Origin: Rhizobium sp. BK650
Lineage (GTDB): Bacteria; Pseudomonadota; Alphaproteobacteria; Rhizobiales; Rhizobiaceae
Direction of reading: 5' to 3'
Length of the DNA: 64,000 bases
Assembly: GCF_014195325.1 (NCBI RefSeq)
Contig: NZ_JACIBK010000008.1
Location: 186,001 to 250,000, forward strand
Shown: positions 16,476 through 25,000 of the stretch, piece by piece
Position numbering within the stretch: the stretch's first letter is position 1
How the letters are laid out: every line of letters starts with the position of its first letter
Translations under genes and position numbers: made by a program
Notes under the pieces: model-generated
Databases searched by the model: none
Seen by the model: the letters and a program-made list of their open reading frames with translations, nothing else
What the model was told of the DNA's origin: nothing

Positions 16476-18227
16476 TTAGAATTCTTCCCAGCTTTCAGCC
16501 GCCGTGCCATTTGCCCTCGCGGCGCGAGCAACGAGGTGCAAATTCGGCGAACCGGCGGATTTTGCTGCGTGCCGTCTTGCGCCGACATTTCCACCAGGTA
16601 GTTGAAATTGCGTGAGCAGTGTCCGGAGCGCATCAGCTTCTGCCGCAAGATTATGACTGGCTGCCGTGCTTTCCTCTACCATAGCGGCATTCTGTTGTGT
16701 CGCCTGATCCATCGAGTTGACTGCCTGATTGATCTCATTGATGCCCGTTGCCTGTTCTTTCGAGCCTTCGACGATCGCAGCGACATTCGAATTGATGTTG
16801 GCCACTTGAACAACGATCTCTTCCAGCGCCTTACCAGTCTGGCCCACCAACTCGACGCCATTTCTCACGAGTTCGCTCGATGTGTTGATCAGTGCCTTGA
16901 TCTCCTTCGCAGCGCTTGCCGATCGCTGCGCGAGTTCACGCACCTCCTGAGCGACGACAGCAAAGCCCTTACCGGCTTCACCGGCACGCGCAGCCTCGAC
17001 GCCTGCGTTCAGTGCAAGCAGGTTAGTCTGGAAGGCAATATCATCGATCACTCCGATGATATTGGTAATTTCGCGGGAGGACTGCTCGATCTGGTCCATC
17101 GCCGCAACCGCCTTGCGTACGACCGTACCGGAATGTTCGGCGTTGTACTTTGTCTGTGCGACCAGGCGACCGGCCTCATCTGCGCGCTGACTGGAATCGT
17201 TGACTGTGGTCGTGATCTCCTCGAGCGCTGCTGCGGTTTCTTCGATCGAAGCAGCCTGTTGTTCTGTGCGCTTAGAGAAGGAGTCGGCCGAAGCGCCGAT
17301 CTCGCGAGAGTTGTCGGCGATCGCAATGGCGTTCTCGCCGATCGTCTTCAGCGTCTCGGAAAGCTTCTCGACCGTCGCGTTGAAATCGTGACGCAATTGC
17401 TCCATCGATGGCACGAAGCCCGTATCGAGTGTCCGCCTCAGATCGCCTTCGGAAAGTTGACGCAGGGCGGCACCAAGAAGGGCAATCGCGCTCATGCGCG
17501 GCGTCACGTCGGTGGCGAATTTGACGACCTTGTAGATCCTGCCGTCGGCGTCGGTAATCGGATTGTAGGCGGCTTGTATCCAGATTTCCTTGCCGCCTTT
17601 TCCGTAGCGGACGAATTCATTGGCGATGAACTCTCCGTTCGCCAACCGTGGCCAAAATTGCTTGTATTCGTCACTGCGGGCATAAGCGGGGTCGCAGAAC
17701 ATGCTGTGATGCTTGCCGACGATTTCCGACAGCGAATAGCCGAGACCATTGCAGAAATTCTCGTTGGCCGTAAGGATCTCGCCTGTGGGAGTGAACTCGA
17801 TCACCGCTTGCGAGCGCGAGATGGCTTCGAGTTTGCCGGCATCTTCGACGGCACGTTTTTTGGCCGCGGTAATGTCGGAGGCAAATTTCACCACCTTGAA
17901 AGGTTTGCCATGCTTGAAGACGGGATTGTAAGAGGCCTGGATCCAGATTTCGTGGCCGCCCTTCGCAAAGCGTTTATAAGTACCGGCATCATGTTCGCCG
18001 CGGCCAAGACGCGCCCAGAAATCCCGATAGGCTGTAGTCGATGTATAGGCGGGTTCGCAGAACATGCTGTGGTGCTTGCCGGCAATTTCGTTCTGACTGT
18101 AACCAAGCGCTTTGCAGAAATTCTCATTCGCGGTCAGCACATTTCCGGTCAGGTCGAACTCGATGATTGCCTGCGATTTGGAAATGGCATCAAGAATGTA
18201 TTTCGAATCGGATGATAGACCCAACAT
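16476..18227 (-). CDS. soluble chemoreceptor with two PAS domains
   Basis: A 583-residue methyl-accepting chemotaxis protein with no transmembrane segment. Two similar PAS domains (about residues 10-125 and 132-247) each carry the pattern ANENFC followed by GKHHSMFC, then a linker and the coiled signalling domain. The hairpin tip AFQTNLLALNAGVEAARAG lies near residues 395-413. The protein ends SWEEF, an xWxxF pentapeptide of the kind that docks CheR/CheB. The start at 18227 is backed by an AGAGGGGA site; an upstream in-frame start at 18347 is less likely. It probably senses an internal redox or energy signal, but I see no residue that fixes the PAS ligand. Confidence 0.93.
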   Translation of the reverse strand: MLGLSSDSKYILDAISKSQAIIEFDLTGNVLTANENFCKALGYSQNEIAGKHHSMFCEPAYTSTTAYRDFWARLGRGEHDAGTYKRFAKGGHEIWIQASYNPVFKHGKPFKVVKFASDITAAKKRAVEDAGKLEAISRSQAVIEFTPTGEILTANENFCNGLGYSLSEIVGKHHSMFCDPAYARSDEYKQFWPRLANGEFIANEFVRYGKGGKEIWIQAAYNPITDADGRIYKVVKFATDVTPRMSAIALLGAALRQLSEGDLRRTLDTGFVPSMEQLRHDFNATVEKLSETLKTIGENAIAIADNSREIGASADSFSKRTEQQAASIEETAAALEEITTTVNDSSQRADEAGRLVAQTKYNAEHSGTVVRKAVAAMDQIEQSSREITNIIGVIDDIAFQTNLLALNAGVEAARAGEAGKGFAVVAQEVRELAQRSASAAKEIKALINTSSELVRNGVELVGQTGKALEEIVVQVANINSNVAAIVEGSKEQATGINEINQAVNSMDQATQQNAAMVEESTAASHNLAAEADALRTLLTQFQLPGGNVGARRHAAKSAGSPNLHLVARAARANGTAAESWEEF

Positions 18228-18478
18228 TTCCGTCCCCTCTGATTGGGGAGCGCATGGATGCGCCCAGCCCTTGAAACCGAAGATCAAGCGGGCACGCGCT
18301 GGCAGCGCGGAAAAAGCCAGCCGGGCAATGGCTGCAATTTCTCGCATATCAAAAATCGTGTGCGGCTGATGCTTCGCAACCGATAATGAGTGCGGGACGG
18401 TAAATATTTTGTATAAAAGCTTATGCTAATAAATAAAAATTCGAGGTAGAAAAATCATACCTTGGGTGGGCCGAATAA

Positions 18479-18509
18479 TAAAAGCCGCCCTTGGGGGGCG
18501 GCTTTTTAT
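18479..18509. terminator. bidirectional terminator after cheW
   Basis: GCCGCCC (18484-18490) pairs with GGGCGGC (18496-18502), flanked by AAAA on one side and TTTTT on the other, so it can work in either direction. It follows the cheW stop by 20 bases and separates cheW from the chemoreceptor gene. The remaining leader (18228-18478) is AT-rich and should hold the chemoreceptor promoter, but I see no clear box. Confidence 0.85.
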
Positions 18510-18528
18510 CCATGTACTCTATTGGGCG

Positions 18529-19005
18529 TCAGGCAGCCAACTCGTCCGTCTCGTTCTCCTTGAACATTTTTGCGAGGTTCAGGAAGCAGATCATGCCGTT
18601 TTCGGAAGCGATGATGCCTTCGCAGAAGGTACGGTCGAAGGAAGCTGTCACTTCGGGAACCGGCTGCACCTGGCTGGAAGGGATCGTCAGGATGTCGGAA
18701 ACGCGGTCGACCAGCATGCCGATGACCATGTTGTGCACTTCGGCGACGACGATGGCGCTGCGCTCATTGGCGACAGTGCTCTTCATGCCTAGCTTATAGG
18801 CGAGGTCGATGATCGGAATGACGGAGCCACGCAGGTTCATGACACCGATGACGTCTGCCGGAGAATGCGGGATCGGTGTCGACGGCGCCCAGCCGCGGAT
18901 TTCGCGGATGGTCGTGGTCTTCACGCAGAATTCCTGATCGTGCAGGCGGAAGGCAATGATTTCGAGCGTGTCGCCGCTGAAGCTAGTAGAGTTGATCGTG
19001 GCCAT
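18529..19005 (-). CDS. cheW: chemotaxis coupling protein CheW
   Basis: A 158-residue CheW. The start at 19005 was chosen for its GGGAAGA site; the product begins MATINSTSFSGDTLEIIAF. Conserved features are VKTTTIREIRGW, PADVIGVMNLRGSVIPIIDL (about residues 55-74) and VDRVSDILTI. It links chemoreceptors to the histidine kinase CheA in the cytoplasm. The rest of the chemotaxis operon is not in the window, so this is an isolated cheW lying upstream of a soluble receptor on the same strand; a terminator separates the two. Confidence 0.95.
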   Translation of the reverse strand: MATINSTSFSGDTLEIIAFRLHDQEFCVKTTTIREIRGWAPSTPIPHSPADVIGVMNLRGSVIPIIDLAYKLGMKSTVANERSAIVVAEVHNMVIGMLVDRVSDILTIPSSQVQPVPEVTASFDRTFCEGIIASENGMICFLNLAKMFKENETDELAA

Positions 19006-19314
19006 TAAATTCTTCCCAACTGTCGTAAGCCAGGGCAGAAGCGGATGCGCCACCATTGGCGCTGACGAGCTTTGCCTTCCCGCCGTCATGTAAGTTTCGC
19101 ATACAGCAAAGCATTATGACGGTTGTTCGTGAGCTTAGCGAAAGAGTGTTGCCCAAATCTAAATTGGGAGACGAGATTGCAAAGGTTTCGGCCTATGGCG
19201 AAAACCCCGTGTTTGCCGTACCTCTCTGCATCTTCGACCAACTGCTGTGTAGGCTCACCACTTCTCGGCGTGCCCGGGGGCAGCCGGACGCCGCTCCTGA
19301 TGCGCCAAGAATTC
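19006..19314. other. intergenic region between cheW and rocD
   Basis: About 310 bases without a supported gene. It must contain the cheW promoter on the minus strand. A GC-rich stem (CGGCGT at 19266-19271 with ACGCCG at 19288-19293) could act after rocD but lacks a T-run. I see no tRNA or riboswitch. Confidence 0.5.
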
Positions 19315-20514
19315 TTAAGTGAGAGCTTTTTCGATCTGCTCTACGGCCCAATCCACCTGGTCGCGGGTGATGACGAGCGGCGGCGCGAAGCGAATCGTGT
19401 GGTCGTGCGTGTCCTTGGCGAGAAGCCCCAGGTCTTTCAGCGCGTAGCAATATTGCCGCGCGCCGCCAGCTTCCGGCTCCAGTTCGACGGCCAGCATCAG
19501 GCCGCGACCGCGCACATCCTTGACGATGTTGGAGCGGATAGAGCTTAGGCCTTCAAGGAAATAGTCGCCCATCTTTTCGGCGTTCTCGATCATCCCTTCC
19601 TCGACCAGTACTTTCAGCGCCGCGCGGGCGACCGCACATGCAAGCGGATTGCCGCCGAAGGTCGAGCCGTGTTGGCCGGGCTTCAGCACACCGAGCACTT
19701 CCGAATTCGAAAGCACTGCGGAGACCGGATAGAAGCCGCCGGAAAGCGCCTTGCCGATGAGCGTAACGTCGGCTTCGATACCCTCGTGCTCCTCGGCAAG
19801 CAATCTGCCGGTGCGGCCAAGGCCCGTCTGGATCTCATCGAGGATAAGCGTGACATTGTTTGCGGTGCAGAGTTCGCGCACGCGGGTGAAGTAGCCGGCC
19901 GGCGGGATGATGACGCCGGCTTCACCCTGGATCGGCTCGATCAAAACCGCGACTGTATTGGCGTTGATGGCTGCTGCGAGGGCTTCGGCATCACCGAAGG
20001 GAACGGTACGGAAACCCGGTGTATAAGGACCGAAGCCCGCCCGAGCATCGGGGTCGGTCGAGAAGCTGATGATACTCAGCGTGCGGCCGTGGAAATTGTT
20101 GGCGCAGACAATGATTTCCGCCTGGCCTTCCGGCACGCCCTTTACCTCGTAGCCCCATTTGCGAACTGCCTTGATGGCGGTTTCGACAGCTTCCGCGCCT
20201 GAATTCATCGGCAAAATCTTGTGGGAGCCGGTCAATGCCGCGAGCTCCTCATAAAGGTAGGCGAGCTGGTCGTTGCGGAAGGCACGGGAGGTGAGCGTCA
20301 GGCGGCCGGCTTGTTCTACCATCGCGGCGAGGATCCTCGGATGGCAGTGGCCCTGATTGACGGCGGAATAGGCCGAGAGGCAATCGAGGTAACGCATGCC
20401 GTCCGTATCCCAGACATGAACACCTTCCCCTCGCGTCAGCACCACATCAAGCGGCTTGTAATTATTGGCTCCAAGACGCTGTTCGGTGGCGATGAGGTTT
20501 GACGAGGTGTTCAT
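19315..20514 (-). CDS. rocD: ornithine aminotransferase
   Basis: A 399-residue class III PLP aminotransferase. It shows the substrate-side segment LDCLSAYSAVNQGHCHP, the cofactor-side NSGAEAVETAIK, the DEIQTGLGRTG motif with the PLP-binding aspartate, and Lys255 in LIGKALSGGFYPVS as the Schiff-base lysine. The ATG at 20514 has AAGGGAG eight bases upstream. It converts ornithine and 2-oxoglutarate to glutamate semialdehyde and glutamate. It follows the arginase gene by 13 bases, giving a two-step arginine degradation operon. Confidence 0.96.
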   Translation of the reverse strand: MNTSSNLIATEQRLGANNYKPLDVVLTRGEGVHVWDTDGMRYLDCLSAYSAVNQGHCHPRILAAMVEQAGRLTLTSRAFRNDQLAYLYEELAALTGSHKILPMNSGAEAVETAIKAVRKWGYEVKGVPEGQAEIIVCANNFHGRTLSIISFSTDPDARAGFGPYTPGFRTVPFGDAEALAAAINANTVAVLIEPIQGEAGVIIPPAGYFTRVRELCTANNVTLILDEIQTGLGRTGRLLAEEHEGIEADVTLIGKALSGGFYPVSAVLSNSEVLGVLKPGQHGSTFGGNPLACAVARAALKVLVEEGMIENAEKMGDYFLEGLSSIRSNIVKDVRGRGLMLAVELEPEAGGARQYCYALKDLGLLAKDTHDHTIRFAPPLVITRDQVDWAVEQIEKALT

Positions 20515-20527
20515 GGCCGGTGCTCCC

Positions 20528-21463
20528 TTATGCCGCACGTGTAGGACGATCGAAGATGCGGCGGCCGAAGAGGCTTGCCGTCATCTCCACCATGATGCGG
20601 GCGCTCTTGCCGCGGTCATCAAGGAAAGGATTGAGTTCAACGAGATCGAGCGAGGAGACGAGGCCGCTGTCGGACAGCATCTCCATGATCAAATGTGCTT
20701 CGCGGAAGGTGGCGCCGCCGGGGACGGTAGTGCCGACGCCGGGCGCAAAATCGGGATCGAGGAAATCGACATCGAAGCTGACATGCAGCAGGCCGTTGGC
20801 CTTCTCGACCGTTTCCAGGATCTGCCGCATGATTCCTGCAACCCCCTGTTCATCGATCCAACGCATGTCGAAGACGTTGACGCCATGCTTGCGGATTTCC
20901 TGCCGCTCCGAAGCATCGACCGAGCGGATTCCAAGCTGAAAGACTTTCTTCGGATCGACCAGCGGCCGGTCCTTTGGCAGAATTTCCGCAAGCTCCGCCA
21001 GACCGCAGAAGAAGGCGACCGGCATGCCGTGGATATTGCCCGACGGCGAGGTCTCGGGCGAATTGAAGTCCGAGTGGGCGTCGAGCCAAAGAACGAAAAG
21101 CGGCCGGCCTTCTTCGGCTGCATAACGCGCCATGCCGGAGACACTACCCATGGAGAGACTGTGGTCGCCGCCAAGGATCAGCGGGAAACGGCCGGATTTC
21201 GCAGCATCGTAGGTGGCTGCTTCGAGCGCGCGGGTATAGGCGCCGACGGTGCGAAGATTGTGCGCCCTGGAATGGTTGGGCAGATCCCTTGCCGGCACGA
21301 CATTGATGTCTCCTGCATCAATAACGTCATGTCCGAGATCGATCAGCGCCTTGTCGACGCCTGCAATGCGCAATGCTGTCGGTCCCATGCCTGCGCCTCT
21401 ACGGCCTGAACCTTCCTCAATGGGGACGCCAATGAGGGTGACAGATTGAGATTGTGCTTCCAT
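20528..21463 (-). CDS. rocF: arginase
   Basis: A 311-residue binuclear manganese enzyme of the ureohydrolase family. Metal-binding motifs are GGDHS (about 98-102), DAHSDFN (about 128-134) and SFDVDFLDP (about 229-237), all intact. The start at 21463 (MEAQSQSVTLIGVPIEEG) fits the family; the open frame extends further to 21523 without conserved sequence. Arginase splits arginine into ornithine and urea, and the ornithine is used by the aminotransferase encoded next. The operon is divergent from an Lrp-type gene, its likely regulator. Confidence 0.96.
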   Translation of the reverse strand: MEAQSQSVTLIGVPIEEGSGRRGAGMGPTALRIAGVDKALIDLGHDVIDAGDINVVPARDLPNHSRAHNLRTVGAYTRALEAATYDAAKSGRFPLILGGDHSLSMGSVSGMARYAAEEGRPLFVLWLDAHSDFNSPETSPSGNIHGMPVAFFCGLAELAEILPKDRPLVDPKKVFQLGIRSVDASERQEIRKHGVNVFDMRWIDEQGVAGIMRQILETVEKANGLLHVSFDVDFLDPDFAPGVGTTVPGGATFREAHLIMEMLSDSGLVSSLDLVELNPFLDDRGKSARIMVEMTASLFGRRIFDRPTRAA

Positions 21464-21560
21464 TCCGAGGGCTCCGTTGTGAGGCCTGTTTGGGCCGATA
21501 GTGGAATAAAGTGGCGGCGGCAAATAGATGGAAAAGTGTCAGAAATGGATTATGATCGCA

Positions 21561-21590
21561 CAAATTGACAAAGCTAATTTGACAAAGTGA
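21561..21590. promoter_or_regulatory. direct repeats between arginase and the Lrp regulator gene
   Basis: AATTGACAAAG (21563-21573) and ATTTGACAAAG (21577-21587) are near-identical copies 14 bases apart, just before the GTG start of the Lrp gene. Both contain a TTGACA, so they could serve as promoter elements, as regulator sites, or both. Confidence 0.5.
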
Positions 21591-21594
21591 AACT

Positions 21595-22023
21595 GTGGAC
21601 GATCTCGACAATGAGCTTCTGAGTGCACTTCGGCACAATGCACGAATCTCCGTCTCCTCACTTGCGGCGATGACTGGCGCTTCACGGGCAACGGTTGCCG
21701 TGCGCATCGACCGGTTGGTCGAAAACGGTACCATCGCCGGCTTCACCATCCGCACCGGTCACGAGACGCGTTCGGCCGGCGTTCGAGCAATCGTCATGAT
21801 CGAAGTACATGGCAAGCTTGCCGATAAAGTTGCCGCCCAGCTTCGTGGTCTGCCGCAGGTGCGCGCGCTGCACAGCACCAACGGCAAATGGGATTTCATT
21901 GCCGAACTCGAAGATCGCGACCTCGCATCCTTCGACGAAACGCTGCGGCGGATACGTCTCATCGACGGCATCAACACGACCGAGACCAACATTCTGTTGA
22001 AGACTAGCAAGGCAAGCTTCTAG
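21595..22023 (+). CDS. Lrp/AsnC-family regulator of arginine catabolism
   Basis: A 142-residue protein with a GTG start (GTG GAC GAT CTC GAC; product MDDLDNELLSALRHNARIS), the typical Lrp N-terminus. The helix-turn-helix runs through SVSSLAAMTGASRATVAVRIDRL (split here as SSLAAMTGASRATVAVRI, about residues 21-38), and the C-terminal RAM ligand-binding domain covers about 60-140. It is divergent from rocF-rocD, an arrangement that usually means arginine- or ornithine-responsive activation of arginase. The effector is inferred from context. Confidence 0.9.
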   Translation: MDDLDNELLSALRHNARISVSSLAAMTGASRATVAVRIDRLVENGTIAGFTIRTGHETRSAGVRAIVMIEVHGKLADKVAAQLRGLPQVRALHSTNGKWDFIAELEDRDLASFDETLRRIRLIDGINTTETNILLKTSKASF

Positions 22024-22044
22024 GCTCAATCTTCCAGGTTGGTT

Positions 22045-25000
22045 TCAATATTCATGCTCGTAGACGATGCCGGCTTCGCCTGCGCCATTGGCGCCGGCTG
22101 CCCCCCGCAGCTTCACGCCACGGCCGACATCGAGATTGATGATGGCCTTGGCGCCGGATGCTTCACCCTGCTGCAGCTCAAAATAGGTTCGTTCGTTGAG
22201 ATAGCGGCCGACACTGACGCTGGTCCGGCCCTTCGCGTCGGTGCTGATGTCGAGGTCGTCAACACCGAGCTGGTTGCGCAGTCCTTCGAAGAGCGAGGTG
22301 GAACGATTGCCGGCGAGCTGGCTGACCGCATCGGCAAGCTGGGCGATCTGCACCGGTGACAGGCGGGACATGGACTGGCCGAAGATGAGCTGCGCCAGCA
22401 CCTCGTCCTGCGGCAAGGCAGGCGAGGAGGAGAACGTAATGGCAGGATCGGTCGCGAGGCCCGCGACATTTACCGTGAGCGTCGTGCTGCCCGAGGTCGA
22501 GGTCGCCTCCATGTCGAGCGCTGGCGTCAGGTCACCGGCAAAGGTGATACGGCTGCGGTCGGAGAAATCGAGACGACGATTGAGGATCGTCAAACGGCCG
22601 CGGCGCATGGTGAACGCGCCGACAACTTCGGGCATGGAAGCCGAGCCGTGAATCGTGATGTTACCGCCGACCTCCGCATCGATGCCGCGGCCGCGCACAA
22701 AGATCTGCGAGGGTGCATCGAGCTGGATATTCAACATGATGGTCGACGATTTTTCGCGCGGCGGCTCCTGTCTCCCTTTGTTCTTGAGTTGTGCGAGCAC
22801 GGCAGGCGGCGCGTTGATATGGCGAATATCGATTTCACGAAGTGATGTCGGCAGCCTTTCCGGCACGGTGATCGAGGCCTTGTCGACATGAAGCCTGCCG
22901 TCAAGCGTAGGATTGGAGAGCAGCGGCCCTCTCAAGCCGAGGGTGCCATCAACCGTTGCGACAACCAGCGTGCCATCGACGTAGACCGCATGGTCGAGAC
23001 GGATGGAAAGATCAGCGGGGAAGGTGCCGGTAATGCCCACCGAGCCGCTGGCCGAAATGGAGCCGCCGCTTGCCAGCCGACCGTTCAGCCGGGAAATGAC
23101 CGCCTGCTGACCATTGAAGGTAATGGTCGCGCCGAGACCCTCGATGGCAAGGTTGCGACGGACGTCGATCAGTTTTGCGCCATCCGTGGTGACCGTGCCG
23201 TTGATGACGGGGGCCGCCGTGGTGCCGCTGACCTCAAGGTTCACATTGGCGACACCTTCGGCGACGAGACCCTGCTGGGCGAGCTGCGCGCCGAGAACGG
23301 CGAAGGGAAGGCTGCCGTTGAAGCGCATCGACATGGCGCGGCTTCCCGTCATGGCGAGATTGCCTCCACCCTTCAGCGACAATCCGCCGTCGCCGGTAAG
23401 GGCAGTGTCGACCGTCAACCGGTCATCTTCCAGTTTTCCGCTCGCCCCGATGGTGAGCGGAGCAAGACCGGCACTTTTCGTGTGGCTCGTTTCGGCATTC
23501 TTCCAGTCGACCTTGAAATCGACCGAGGGAAGGGGAAGCGATCCCGAGGCAGTGGCCGTCGCCGTAACGGCGCCTTCGGCACCAAGGTTCGGAACGAAAC
23601 CATTAGCAACGGCCGCCGGCAGATTGCTGACGTCGGCCTTGGCATTGATGCCCTTGATGGCGGTGCCCTCTATTGCGAGATTGCCCGCAGCCTTCAACGA
23701 AACGCCGCCGTTGCCACTGAGATTGGCATCGAAATCCAGCCGGTCTTTGCTGAGCTTGCCGGAGGCGACAAGCGTCAGGCCGGAGAGACCGGCAATTCTG
23801 GTTTGTTTGGTTTCGGCGTTTTTCCAGTCGATCTTGAAATCGGCTGATGGAGCAGCGAGTGAACCTGAGGCCGTTGCGGTCGCGGTGATGACGCCTCCGG
23901 CTTCGATATCCGGGACAAAACCATTGGTGACGGCAGCCGGCAGGTTGATGATATCGGCCTTCGCATCAACGCTCTGGATGGTGGTGCCGGCCAGCCCGAG
24001 ATTGCCGGCGGCTTTCAGCGAAACGCCGCCATTGCCATTGAGACTGGCATCGAAATCCAGGCGATTGCTGACATATTTGCCCGACGCGGCAAGTGCCAGG
24101 CCGGAAAGGCCGGCGGTCTTGGTCTGGCGTGTTGCTGCCTTCGTCCAGTCGAGCTTGAAATCGATCACCGGATCCGTCGGAGTGCCGGAGGTGACGGCGG
24201 TGCCGGAGATCGTGCCTTCAGCGCCGAGGTCGGGTACGAAACCGTTGGCGAGGTTTGCGGGCAGGTCTGCGATATCAGCGTTAACAGCGAGATCCCGAAT
24301 GGCCGTGCCATCGATCGTCACACCGCCATTTGCCTTCAGCAATGCGCCATTGCCACTGCCAAGATTGGCGTCGAAATCGACTCGGTTGTTTTCATATTTA
24401 CCCGTGGCCTTGGCGGAGAGATCGGTGAGGCCGTTGCTTTTGGTCTGGCGCGTTGCCGCATTTGCCCAGGCAAGATCGAAGGTGACTGCCGGCGTCGGCA
24501 GCGAGCCGGAGGCCGACGCCTTGCCGGAAATAGTGCCCTCGGCGCCGAGATCGGGGACGAAGCCATTGGCAAGGCCGGCAGGAAGATTGGCAAGATCGGC
24601 ATCGACTTTGAGATTGCGAACCGTCGTTCCTGCAAGTTCGACATTGCCCGTTGCCCTCAGCGACAAAGCCTTCGGCCCGGTGAGGTCAGCATTGAAATCG
24701 AGTTTCTGATCAGCAAAGCGGCCGGTTGCCACGAGATTCAGCCCAATCAGACCGGCCGTTTTGACATGCCGCGTTATGGCATCCTGCCAGATGAGCTTGA
24801 AGTCCGCGGCCGGTGCCGCCGGCGTCCCGGAGGCCGAGGCCGTGCCAGAAATTGTGCCGCCAGCGTCGAAATCTTTCACAAAACCATTGGCGATAGTGGC
24901 GGGCACATTCGCAAGTTCGGCATCGACCTTGATGTCGCCGATTGTGGTTCCGGCGATCGCGACACTACCGAGTGCCTTCAGCGATACTCCGCCCTTGCCG

